From assembly GCA_902574475.1 (NCBI GenBank), contig CACGNZ010000010.1, positions 1 to 45,317 on the forward strand: a DNA stretch of 45,317 bases. The letters run 5' to 3'. The DNA is from an uncultured Alphaproteobacteria bacterium. GTDB lineage: Bacteria > Pseudomonadota > Alphaproteobacteria > HIMB59 > GCA-002718135. Below, piece by piece: positions 1-7,068 of this stretch. Within the stretch, counting starts at the first letter, position 1; each line of letters starts with the position of its first letter. The translations under genes and the position numbers were made by a program. The notes under the pieces are model-generated. The model saw only the letters and a program-made list of their open reading frames with translations, was not told the DNA's origin and made no database searches.

Positions 1-154
1 TATTATTTATAACTTGATTTAAATTATTACCTCTCTCAATAGTAATATAATTACTTTTAATGGAATTTTTTTTTGTTAAAGAGTTATAAAATAGCAATAA
101 AAAAATAAAAAAAAATAATATTAATATCTTAAATGCTTTTAAAAAGTAGTGCAG
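1..154 (-). CDS. mltG: Endolytic transglycosylase MltG-like protein, N-terminal fragment (cut by window edge)
   Basis: An open frame runs off the left edge. It overlaps the 3' end of fabF in another frame. The translation has a short basic start, a hydrophobic segment of about 15-18 residues rich in Phe and Leu, then a stretch containing YITIERGNNLNQVI. This resembles the opening of MltG: one membrane anchor followed by a LysM-like segment of the form 'I..G.sl..ia'. MltG cleaves nascent peptidoglycan strands at the inner membrane, and the fabF-mltG order is common in alphaproteobacteria. No ATG is available. A CTG at 154-152 lies 8 bases after GGAGGT (168-163), but that GGAGGT also encodes part of the conserved FGFGGTN motif of FabF. 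A TTG at 169-167 is another choice. The start is therefore unresolved and the product call rests on about 50 residues. Confidence 0.5.
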   Translation of the reverse strand, partial: MHYFLKAFKILILFFFIFLLLFYNSLTKKNSIKSNYITIERGNNLNQVINN

Positions 155-1379
155 TATTTGTACCTCCAAATCCAAATGAATTACTTAAAGAATAATTAAC
201 TTTTGCAGATACTGAATTTTTTGCAATTAAATTAATTTTTCCTGAGTCTATTGGATTATCTAGGTTAAGTGTACCTGGTATTGTATTAGTGTTAATTGAT
301 AAAATTGAAAAAATTGCTTCAACACTGCCTGCGGCACCTAATAAATGGCCGATAGAAGATTTAGTTGAACTAACATTTATATTTCTATTAAAAAGTTTTG
401 AAATTGCATTTAACTCAATCTCGTCTCCTTTTTTTGTAGATGTTCCGTGAGCATTTACATAATCAATTTTATCACTTGATACATTAGCCATTTTTAGTGC
501 TTCTTTCATAGCTCTATAGCCGCCATTACCATCTTCTGAAGGAGCAGTTATATGGTATGCGTCTCCAGACATTCCATACCCAACTAATTCAGCATAAATT
601 TTTGCACCTCTTTTCCTGGCAAATTCAATTTCTTCTAATACTATTATTCCAGATCCTTCTCCCATAACAAAACCATCCCTATCTTTATCCCAAGGCCTGG
701 AGGCTTTTTCTGGTGTTTCATTATATGATGTACTTAGACTTCTTGCGGCACAAAACCCAGCTACTCCTAGTTTGCATACAGCTGCCTCTGCTCCACCTGC
801 TATCATTACATCAGCAGCACCTCTCTTAATCATTTCACCAGCATCGCCAATAGAATGAGCACCAGTGGCACAAGCAGTTACTACCGAATGATTTGGGCCT
901 TTTAATCCATATTTAATAGATATTTGACCAGGCAATAAATTAACTAGTGATGAAGGGATAAAAAAAGGAGATAATTTTTTTGGACCTCTATTATTTATTG
1001 TTAAAGATCCATTATAAATTGTTTCTAATCCACCAATACCTGAACCTACAGATACACCTATTTTTTCTTTTTGTGCTTCATTAAGATCTTTTAAACCAGC
1101 ATCATCATATGCCATTTTGGCTGCAACTAACCCATACTGTATAAATCTATCATTTCGATTAATATCTCTTGTATCTATTTGCTGAGGATTATTAAAAAAA
1201 TTTGGGTCTTCAGGATTATTTGAAAGGTATCCTGCAATTTTACAAGGAAGGTCTGAAGTATCAAATTGATCAATTTTTTTTATCCCAGATTTTCCATTAA
1301 TCAGATTTTTCCAAGTAGAATCTTTATTATTACCAAGTGTTGAAAGTAATCCAACACCAGTTACAACAACCCTTCTCAT
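129..1379 (-). CDS. fabF: Beta-ketoacyl-ACP synthase II (FabF)
   Basis: Condenses malonyl-ACP with a growing acyl-ACP, the elongation step of type II fatty-acid synthesis in the cytosol. It has 416 residues, the usual FabF length, and is a complete two-half thiolase fold. The catalytic triad is visible: Cys170 in TACATGAHS, His311 in NAHGTST and His345 in SSIGHLLGAAG. The glycine-rich C-terminal motif FGFGGTN (about 402-408) is intact. It lies 15 bases downstream of acpP and is the fourth gene of the fabD-fabG-acpP-fabF block. The ATG start gives the standard MRRVVVTGVG opening. There is no clear Shine-Dalgarno sequence in the AT-rich spacer, so expression may depend on the acpP transcript. 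Its 3' end overlaps the probable mltG. Confidence 0.97.
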   Translation of the reverse strand: MRRVVVTGVGLLSTLGNNKDSTWKNLINGKSGIKKIDQFDTSDLPCKIAGYLSNNPEDPNFFNNPQQIDTRDINRNDRFIQYGLVAAKMAYDDAGLKDLNEAQKEKIGVSVGSGIGGLETIYNGSLTINNRGPKKLSPFFIPSSLVNLLPGQISIKYGLKGPNHSVVTACATGAHSIGDAGEMIKRGAADVMIAGGAEAAVCKLGVAGFCAARSLSTSYNETPEKASRPWDKDRDGFVMGEGSGIIVLEEIEFARKRGAKIYAELVGYGMSGDAYHITAPSEDGNGGYRAMKEALKMANVSSDKIDYVNAHGTSTKKGDEIELNAISKLFNRNINVSSTKSSIGHLLGAAGSVEAIFSILSINTNTIPGTLNLDNPIDSGKINLIAKNSVSAKVNYSLSNSFGFGGTNTALLFKSI

Positions 1380-1394
1380 TTAAAATAAATTTAA

Positions 1395-1628
1395 TTATTT
1401 ATTGCTTTGGATAAAATCTATAGCATTTTGAACTGTTTGTATTGTCTCAGCAGCATCATCAGGAATTTCTATTCCAAATTTCTCTTCAAATGCCATAACC
1501 AATTCAACTGTATCGAGACTATCAGCACCTAAATCATCAATAAATTTTGCTTCAGGAACAACTTTTGCCTCATCTATTCCTAGATGATCGACAACAATTT
1601 TTTTAACTTGATCTTGAATTTCACTCAT
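1395..1628 (-). CDS. acpP: Acyl carrier protein
   Basis: Small acidic four-helix carrier of acyl chains for fatty-acid and lipid A synthesis. It has 77 residues, the typical length. The phosphopantetheine attachment site is Ser37 in the conserved [11 protein letters not shown] motif, and the helix-III region [10 protein letters not shown] is also conserved. The ATG is preceded by a good ribosome site (TAGGAG, 7 bases upstream), one of the clearer ones in the window. That fits the high expression expected of ACP. It sits between fabG and fabF; the 51-base gap upstream contains a candidate promoter of its own. Confidence 0.98.
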   Translation of the reverse strand: MSEIQDQVKKIVVDHLGIDEAKVVPEAKFIDDLGADSLDTVELVMAFEEKFGIEIPDDAAETIQTVQNAIDFIQSNK

Positions 1629-1645
1629 AAATATCTCCTAGTATT

Positions 1646-1675
1646 CTTTTAGATTATTAATTGATTGAATGTCAA
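1646..1675 (-). promoter_or_regulatory. Candidate sigma-70 promoter for acpP
   Basis: In the fabG-acpP gap, the minus strand reads TTGACA (1675-1670), an 18-base spacer, then TAAAAG (1651-1646). This lies about 17 bases before the acpP ribosome-site/start region. The -35 is a perfect consensus and the -10 is weak (4 of 6). A dedicated acpP promoter is well known in other bacteria. Assignment here is by sequence only. Confidence 0.42.
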
Positions 1676-1679
1676 CATA

Positions 1680-2408
1680 TTAAGGCATTAACATTCCACC
1701 ATTTATATTAAAGTTCTGTCCTGTAATATAAGATGAATCATCAGAAGATAAAAAATAAACTAAGTTTGCTACATCTTCTGGTGTTCCAAATCTATTCATT
1801 GGTATTTTAGCCAATATATTATTTTTTTGATTCTCATTTAATTTATTTGTCATCGCACTTATTATAAAACCTGGAGAAACAATGTTGATATTTATATTCC
1901 TTTTAGAAAATTCTAACGATAAAGATTTATACATGCCTATTAATCCAGATTTAGAGGCTGCATAATTTGATTGACCGGCATTTCCAGTAGAAGCTATAAC
2001 TGATGATATTCCTACTATTTTTCCGTATCTATTTGCAACCATATTAGGAAGAAATGCTTTCAAAATATAAAAGCTTGAATCTAAATTAGCTTTTATTACA
2101 TCTGTCCATTGGTTACTTTTCATTCTGAATAATAAATTATCATAAGTAATACCAGCATTATTTATGATTACAGAGATATCCTTATGATCATTACTAGCAT
2201 TGGAAGTAAAGTTTTCAATACTTTCTTTATTTAATAAGTCTAATTTATAATAATAATGCTCTATACCATATTTACTTTTTAATGATTGCAATTTTTCCTC
2301 ACTTGATGAGGTTAAAATTAATTTAAATTTATTAGAATAAAATTTATCACATATTGCTGATCCTATTCCTCCTGACCCACCTGTAATTAATACTTTTCTA
2401 CTTTGCAT
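1680..2408 (-). CDS. fabG: 3-oxoacyl-ACP reductase (FabG)
   Basis: NADPH-dependent short-chain dehydrogenase that reduces 3-ketoacyl-ACP in fatty-acid elongation. It has 242 residues. The Rossmann motif TGGSGGIG is at residues 9-16 and NNAGIT is at about 83-88. The catalytic set is Ser136, Tyr149 and Lys153 in the NYAASKSGLIG region. The C-terminus YITGQNFNINGGMLMP is typical of FabG. Its start overlaps the end of fabD by 11 bases, so it is probably translationally coupled to fabD. It is followed by acpP after 51 bases. SDR proteins are diverse, but the fab-gene context and the sequence make FabG secure. Confidence 0.95.
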   Translation of the reverse strand: MQSRKVLITGGSGGIGSAICDKFYSNKFKLILTSSSEEKLQSLKSKYGIEHYYYKLDLLNKESIENFTSNASNDHKDISVIINNAGITYDNLLFRMKSNQWTDVIKANLDSSFYILKAFLPNMVANRYGKIVGISSVIASTGNAGQSNYAASKSGLIGMYKSLSLEFSKRNININIVSPGFIISAMTNKLNENQKNNILAKIPMNRFGTPEDVANLVYFLSSDDSSYITGQNFNINGGMLMP

Positions 2409-3327
2409 TAATAAAACCTTTTAAATCATCAATTTTATTTATTGATTGTATATCAAAATAATTTGAGATTCTTTTAACTAAACCTGATAATACCTTTCCT
2501 GGGCCTATTTCAATAATATTTTTCTCATTTACTAATTCAAGATTTTTTATACTTTTTGTCCAGTTTACAGTATTAGCCATTTGTTTTTTTAAAGCTTCTA
2601 TTATTTCTAAATTATTATCAGAATAATTAGCAGAATAATTTGATATTATTTTTATCTTGTTTTCTTGAAAATTAACTTTTTGAATGAAATTATTTAAATC
2701 ATTTTGTGCTTCAATCATAAACTTACTATGAAAAGAAGAGGAAACATTTAATTTAATAAATTTTTTTGTACTATGTTTTTTAAATATTTCTTCACTCTTA
2801 TCTAAATCTTTTATCTTTCCAGATATTACAACTTGGATAGGAGAGTTATCATTCGCAACATTTAAATTTAAGTTATTTTCTTTAATAATTTTATAAATCT
2901 CTGAGACAGGAGATCCAATTAATGCTGCCATTCCATAAGTGTTTTTTTCTAAAGCATTATGCATTAGACTACCTCTTTTTTTTAATAAAATGCTAGCATC
3001 CTCAAGAGAGAGTTTATTACTACAGGTAAGAGCAGTATATTCACCAAGAGAATGACCTAACATTACAGAATTTTCATCAAAAATAATTTTATTTTCATCT
3101 ATAAGAGTATAGAAAATGGCAGCAGATGTAGCAAATATTGATAACTGAGTTATATCTGTTTGATTTAAAAGTTCATCATTATCAGAAAAAATAATTTTTC
3201 TTAAATTAATAGATGTAAAATCTTCAATTTTTTCAAAAATTAGTTTAGCTATTTTAAAATTATCATGGAAATCTCTCGCCATATTAGGGTACTGGCTACC
3301 TTGTCCAGGAAACATAAAAGCTGTCAT
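2398..3327 (-). CDS. fabD: Malonyl-CoA:ACP transacylase (FabD)
   Basis: Transfers malonyl from CoA to ACP, supplying extender units for fatty-acid synthesis. It has 309 residues, the standard length. The N-terminal FPGQGSQ motif is at 6-12, the nucleophile Ser93 is in GHSLGEYTAL, Arg118 is in the expected place, and the catalytic His200 is in the SSSFHSKFM segment. It is the first gene of the fabD-fabG-acpP-fabF block. It diverges from rpsF across 85 bases, which must hold promoters for both directions. The ATG start gives the canonical TAFMFPGQG opening. Confidence 0.97.
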   Translation of the reverse strand: MTAFMFPGQGSQYPNMARDFHDNFKIAKLIFEKIEDFTSINLRKIIFSDNDELLNQTDITQLSIFATSAAIFYTLIDENKIIFDENSVMLGHSLGEYTALTCSNKLSLEDASILLKKRGSLMHNALEKNTYGMAALIGSPVSEIYKIIKENNLNLNVANDNSPIQVVISGKIKDLDKSEEIFKKHSTKKFIKLNVSSSFHSKFMIEAQNDLNNFIQKVNFQENKIKIISNYSANYSDNNLEIIEALKKQMANTVNWTKSIKNLELVNEKNIIEIGPGKVLSGLVKRISNYFDIQSINKIDDLKGFINAK

Positions 3328-3366
3328 TAATTGTTGATTTATTTTAAAATATAAATATATGCAAGA

Positions 3367-3394
3367 TTAACTTCTCTTGTATATTTTATATATA
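3367..3394 (+). promoter_or_regulatory. Candidate promoter for rpsF-rpsR-rplI
   Basis: On the plus strand TTAACT (3367-3372) and TATATA (3389-3394) are separated by 16 bases and end 18 bases before the rpsF ATG. The predicted transcript start would fall just upstream of the AAGGAG ribosome site (3404-3409), leaving a leader of about a dozen bases. The region is very AT-rich, so chance matches are likely. Confidence 0.35.
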
Positions 3395-3412
3395 AGAACA
3401 ACCAAGGAGTAT

Positions 3413-3739
3413 ATGGATAAATTTGAAGCAGTATTATTATTTTCACCAGAAATTAATGCAGATATTCTTAAAAAAGAAATAGATAAATTTAGAACAAATT
3501 TATCTACCCAAGAAGGAAAAATCATCGACGAAGAAGAATGGGGATTAAGAGACTTAAGCTACAACATTAATAAATTTAATAAAGCATTTTATAACTACTT
3601 TCAAATTGAAATAAGTGGAAATTATATTAAAAACTTAAATAATGATCTTAGTCAATCAGAAAATATATTGAGGTTTCTATTTATTAAAGTAGATAAACAT
3701 CAAGAATTACCAACTAAGTTAAATTATGAAAAAAAATAA
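3413..3739 (+). CDS. rpsF: 30S ribosomal protein S6
   Basis: Binds 16S rRNA in the platform of the 30S subunit as a dimer with S18. From the ATG at 3413 it has 108 residues with the S6 pattern: an N-terminal strand ([12 protein letters not shown]), the central [20 protein letters not shown] region, and the late strand [15 protein letters not shown]. The frame stays open 36 bases further upstream, but I chose 3413 because an AAGGAG ribosome site lies directly before it and S6 proteins begin with this strand. It overlaps rpsR by 14 bases, and the order rpsF-rpsR-rplI is the classic one. Confidence 0.95.
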   Translation: MDKFEAVLLFSPEINADILKKEIDKFRTNLSTQEGKIIDEEEWGLRDLSYNINKFNKAFYNYFQIEISGNYIKNLNNDLSQSENILRFLFIKVDKHQELPTKLNYEKK

Positions 3740-4001
3740 ATTTAAACAAAAAAGAGAAGAAAACTCAAATTCTCCCTTTGATAATAAAAAAAAATTTTGT
3801 CCATTTAGTCAAAAAAATTCACCAATAATAGACTACAAAGATATTAGATTACTTTCTAGATACATTACAGAAAAAGGTAAAATAGTGCCTAGTAGAATTA
3901 CTGGTGTTTCAAAGAAAAAACAAAAAGAACTTTCACAAGCTATTAAAAGAGCAAGGTTTTTATCACTTTTATCATATACTAATAAATCTTTTGGATCATG
4001 A
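3726..4001 (+). CDS. rpsR: 30S ribosomal protein S18
   Basis: S18 pairs with S6 on the 30S platform. It has 91 residues with the conserved core [19 protein letters not shown] followed by [18 protein letters not shown] and a C-terminal LLSYTNKSF. The N-terminal extension is lysine-rich and keeps one cysteine motif (FCPF). The gene starts inside rpsF (14-base overlap) and ends in an ATGA overlap with rplI, suggesting coupled translation. It contains an intact run of nine A (3786-3794) that keeps frame, a useful comparison for the A9 run that breaks icd. Confidence 0.95.
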   Translation: MKKNKFKQKREENSNSPFDNKKKFCPFSQKNSPIIDYKDIRLLSRYITEKGKIVPSRITGVSKKKQKELSQAIKRARFLSLLSYTNKSFGS

Positions 4002-4441
4002 AGGTAATATTAACAACAAATATAAAAAACCTAGGTAAGATTGGCGATCAAGTTAATGTTAAACCTGGTTTCGCAAGGAATTATTTATTTCCAAACAAAA
4101 TGGCTCTTAGGGACAATAAAAAAAATTTAGAGCACTATGAAAATATCAAAGAAGATATGAAAAAAAATGAAGAAGTTAAACTTTCAGATGCTAAACTATT
4201 ATTAGATAATGTATCAAAACTAAAAATTATTTTTTCTAAAGAAGCAGATGAGAAAAACCAATTATATGGGTCAATCTCAAAAAAAGAAATAATTGAATTT
4301 TTAAACCAAAACAATATTAAAATTAAATCTGATGATCTTATTTTGAAAGACCAAATTAAATCTATTGGCGATCATTTAATCGAAATAAATCCATACATTA
4401 ATATATCCAAAGAATTTACTATCACTGTAAATAAAAATTAA
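3998..4441 (+). CDS. rplI: 50S ribosomal protein L9
   Basis: L9 binds 23S rRNA near the L1 stalk. It has 147 residues. The N-terminal domain with [21 protein letters not shown] (about 12-32) is diagnostic. A long, charged connecting helix follows (about 45-75), then a C-terminal domain containing [10 protein letters not shown]. The ATG overlaps the rpsR stop as ATGA. It is the last gene of the ribosomal trio; dnaB follows after 87 bases, as in many proteobacteria. No terminator hairpin is visible after it, so readthrough into dnaB is possible. Confidence 0.96.
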   Translation: MKVILTTNIKNLGKIGDQVNVKPGFARNYLFPNKMALRDNKKNLEHYENIKEDMKKNEEVKLSDAKLLLDNVSKLKIIFSKEADEKNQLYGSISKKEIIEFLNQNNIKIKSDDLILKDQIKSIGDHLIEINPYINISKEFTITVNKN

Positions 4442-4528
4442 TTAATTTATTCACACTATTAATATTTTTTTAAATAATATCTAACTCTAATTCTTGTTCT
4501 GAATTTTAAGATAGTTTAATGAATTATA

Positions 4529-6019
4529 ATGTCTATAGAACTATTAAATTCTAAAAATACAGAAAATGATGAAAGCCAAAATTTAATTAATCTTGATGCA
4601 GAATTAGCTTTAATAAGCTGTATTTTATGGGATAATAGAAATTATGAAAAAATATCTGATTTTATTGAAGAAAAACATTTCGTAGATGAAGGATATAGAA
4701 TAATATTCAAAACAATTAAAAATCTTTTAGATAAAAATATATTAGTTTCTCCTATTACTCTAAAAAATTACCTTCCAGATGAAAATAATAGTATAAAATA
4801 TTTAAATCAATTAAAAGATAGTGCCCCTTCTACTCAAAATACATTTACTTATGCAAAGTTAATATATGAGCTTTATATTAAAAGAACTCTAATAGGAATT
4901 TCTCATAATATTATTCAAGAAACAAACTCAAATATTGAAATTTCAGCTGAAAGTTTAATAGATAAAGCTGAAAGTGATTTATTTCTTTTATCTGAGAGTG
5001 GTAATACAGAAAGAACTTTTGTTGATTTTGATATTGCTCTTAAAGGAGCGGTTGATATTATTAGCGAAGCTTACAAAAGAGATGGTAAAATAGCAGGTGT
5101 GCCAACAGGTTTTAAAGATTTAGATAATAAATTAGGTGGCTTGCACAAATCAGATTTAATAATTATTGCTGGAAGGCCTTCAATGGGCAAAACTGCATTA
5201 GGTACAAATATAGCTTTTAACTGTGCAATTAAATATCGAGAAGAAAAAGATGAATTTGAAAATAAAAAAATTATCGATGGAGGAAAAGTAGCATTTTTTT
5301 CTTTAGAAATGTCCTCTGAGCAATTAGCAACTAGAATTTTAGCTGAACAAACAAAAATTTCTGGAGACAAAATGCGAAAAGCAGAATTGAATAAAAATGA
5401 TTTTAATAAAATTGCAAAAACCTCATCTGAGTTAGAGAATTTAAATTTAATTATTGATGATAATCCTGTACTTACTATTCCAACATTAAGATCAAGAGCG
5501 AGAAGATTAAAAAGATTGCATGATATTAATTTAATTATTATCGATTATTTACAACTAATGTCTTCATCATCGAACAAAAGAAACGATGGCAGAGTTCAAG
5601 AAATATCTGAAATTACAAGAGGTTTAAAATCTATAGCAAAAGAATTGAATATTCCTATTATTGCTTTATCTCAACTTTCAAGACAAGTTGAACAGAGAGA
5701 AGATAAAAGACCACAATTATCTGATTTAAGAGAAAGTGGTACTATAGAGCAGGACTCAGATGTTGTAATGTTCATTTACAGAGAGAGTTATTATCTTGAA
5801 AGATTGGAACCAATAAGAAAATCTGAAGAGGATGATTTAAAATATAATGAGAGAGTCTCTAGATGGCAGCAGTTAACTAATGATAATTACAATAAAGCTG
5901 AAATTATTATTGCAAAGCAAAGACATGGTCCGATTGGGTCAATAAAGATGCATTTTGATGCAAATTATACAAAATTCAGTGACTTAACAGCGAAAGATTA
6001 TGATAATATTATTGAGTGA
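4529..6019 (+). CDS. dnaB: Replicative DNA helicase DnaB
   Basis: Hexameric 5'-3' helicase that unwinds DNA at the replication fork and recruits primase. It has 496 residues, a usual DnaB length. The N-terminal helical domain covers about 20-155, followed by a linker and the RecA-like ATPase domain. Walker A is GRPSMGKT at 215-222, the Walker B region ends in LIIIDYLQLM, and the sensor region ALSQLSRQVEQR plus the DLRESGTIEQDSDVV segment are conserved. No intein is present. It lies between rplI and alr and overlaps alr by 4 bases (GTGA). The 87-base region upstream is AT-rich with no obvious hairpin. Confidence 0.97.
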   Translation: MSIELLNSKNTENDESQNLINLDAELALISCILWDNRNYEKISDFIEEKHFVDEGYRIIFKTIKNLLDKNILVSPITLKNYLPDENNSIKYLNQLKDSAPSTQNTFTYAKLIYELYIKRTLIGISHNIIQETNSNIEISAESLIDKAESDLFLLSESGNTERTFVDFDIALKGAVDIISEAYKRDGKIAGVPTGFKDLDNKLGGLHKSDLIIIAGRPSMGKTALGTNIAFNCAIKYREEKDEFENKKIIDGGKVAFFSLEMSSEQLATRILAEQTKISGDKMRKAELNKNDFNKIAKTSSELENLNLIIDDNPVLTIPTLRSRARRLKRLHDINLIIIDYLQLMSSSSNKRNDGRVQEISEITRGLKSIAKELNIPIIALSQLSRQVEQREDKRPQLSDLRESGTIEQDSDVVMFIYRESYYLERLEPIRKSEEDDLKYNERVSRWQQLTNDNYNKAEIIIAKQRHGPIGSIKMHFDANYTKFSDLTAKDYDNIIE

Positions 6020-7068
6020 TTAACGAAAGTGGTATCCTAAATATAAATACAAAAAACTTAATTTATAATTACAATTTTTTTAAAAAACTTAAAAAGAACC
6101 TAATCGTTGCTCCAACAATAAAAGCTAATGCATACGGGTTAGGAGATAAGAAAATTTATAATCTTTTATTAAATCAAGGCTGTAAACATTTTTTTGTTGC
6201 AACATTAAGTGAAGGATTAAAATTAAATAATAAAAATAAATTAATAAAAATATATGTTCTTAATGGATTACAAAATTATAAATTGCATAAATTTACGAAC
6301 GCAAATTTAATACCTGTAGTAAATACTATTGATGAATATAACAGAATAAAGAATGCGAAAATAGATTACGCTATTCATATAGATACAGGCATAAATAGAC
6401 TAGGCATTTCATCTAAAGATGTAAAAATGTTAGATCTGAAAAATCAAAATATCAAATTAGTAATTAGTCATTTATCAAGTTCTGATGAATACAAAATAAA
6501 ATACAACATTAAACAAAAAAAACTTTTTAATAATTTCGTTAACAAAAAACCTGAAGGTGTTATTTTTAGTTTAGCTAATGCTCATGGCTCAATACTAGAT
6601 AAAACATATTTATACGATATGATTAGACCTGGTATAGGTATTTATGGTTGCTATGAAAATAAAAAATTAGAAAAAAAAATTAAAAATGTAATCAATTTTA
6701 AAGGAAAGATAATCCAAATTAAAGATTTACAAAAAAATCAATACATAGGATATAATCGAACATTCAAAACAAAAACTAAAACAAAATTGGCAATAATTGG
6801 TCTTGGCTACGAAGATGGGATTCCCAGATCATTGAGCAATAAAGGTTTTGTTTATTTTAAAAAAGATAGATTTAAGATTATTGGAAGAATTTCAATGGAT
6901 TCATTTACAATAGACATATCAAAATGTAGTCATTATTTAAAAGTAGGAATGTACGTAGATATTATTAATGAAGAACACAAAGTAGATAAGTTTGCTAAAA
7001 GATGCAAAACTATTTCATACGAAGTTTTAACTTCTATAGGTAATAGAGTGTATAGAAATTATGAGTAA
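6016..7068 (+). CDS. alr: Alanine racemase
   Basis: PLP-dependent enzyme that interconverts L- and D-alanine for peptidoglycan. It has 350 residues, the family length. The PLP lysine is Lys36 in the PTIKANAYGLG motif. The second catalytic base is Tyr246 in the IGYNRTF segment. The IRPGIGIYG motif (about 203-211) and the SMDSFTIDI motif near residue 293 complete the TIM-barrel and C-terminal beta domains. It starts with GTG inside the dnaB stop region (GTGA) and ends with an 8-base overlap with the MMPL gene, so the dnaB-alr-MMPL-cvpA run looks like one transcription and translation unit. Confidence 0.93.
   Translation: MINESGILNINTKNLIYNYNFFKKLKKNLIVAPTIKANAYGLGDKKIYNLLLNQGCKHFFVATLSEGLKLNNKNKLIKIYVLNGLQNYKLHKFTNANLIPVVNTIDEYNRIKNAKIDYAIHIDTGINRLGISSKDVKMLDLKNQNIKLVISHLSSSDEYKIKYNIKQKKLFNNFVNKKPEGVIFSLANAHGSILDKTYLYDMIRPGIGIYGCYENKKLEKKIKNVINFKGKIIQIKDLQKNQYIGYNRTFKTKTKTKLAIIGLGYEDGIPRSLSNKGFVYFKKDRFKIIGRISMDSFTIDISKCSHYLKVGMYVDIINEEHKVDKFAKRCKTISYEVLTSIGNRVYRNYE

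Noticed and set aside
3377..3412. Upstream extension of rpsF
   Set aside because: The clear AAGGAG ribosome site lies just before 3413, inside the would-be extension, and S6 proteins begin with the DKFEAVLLF strand.
4442..4528. Small RNA or terminator between rplI and dnaB
   Set aside because: The 87 bases are AT-rich with no stable inverted repeat or promoter-like pair that I can support.
5071..5370. Minus-strand open frame of 99 codons inside dnaB
   Set aside because: It lies fully within the conserved ATPase domain of dnaB, including Walker A, and its translation resembles no protein family; it is a shadow frame.
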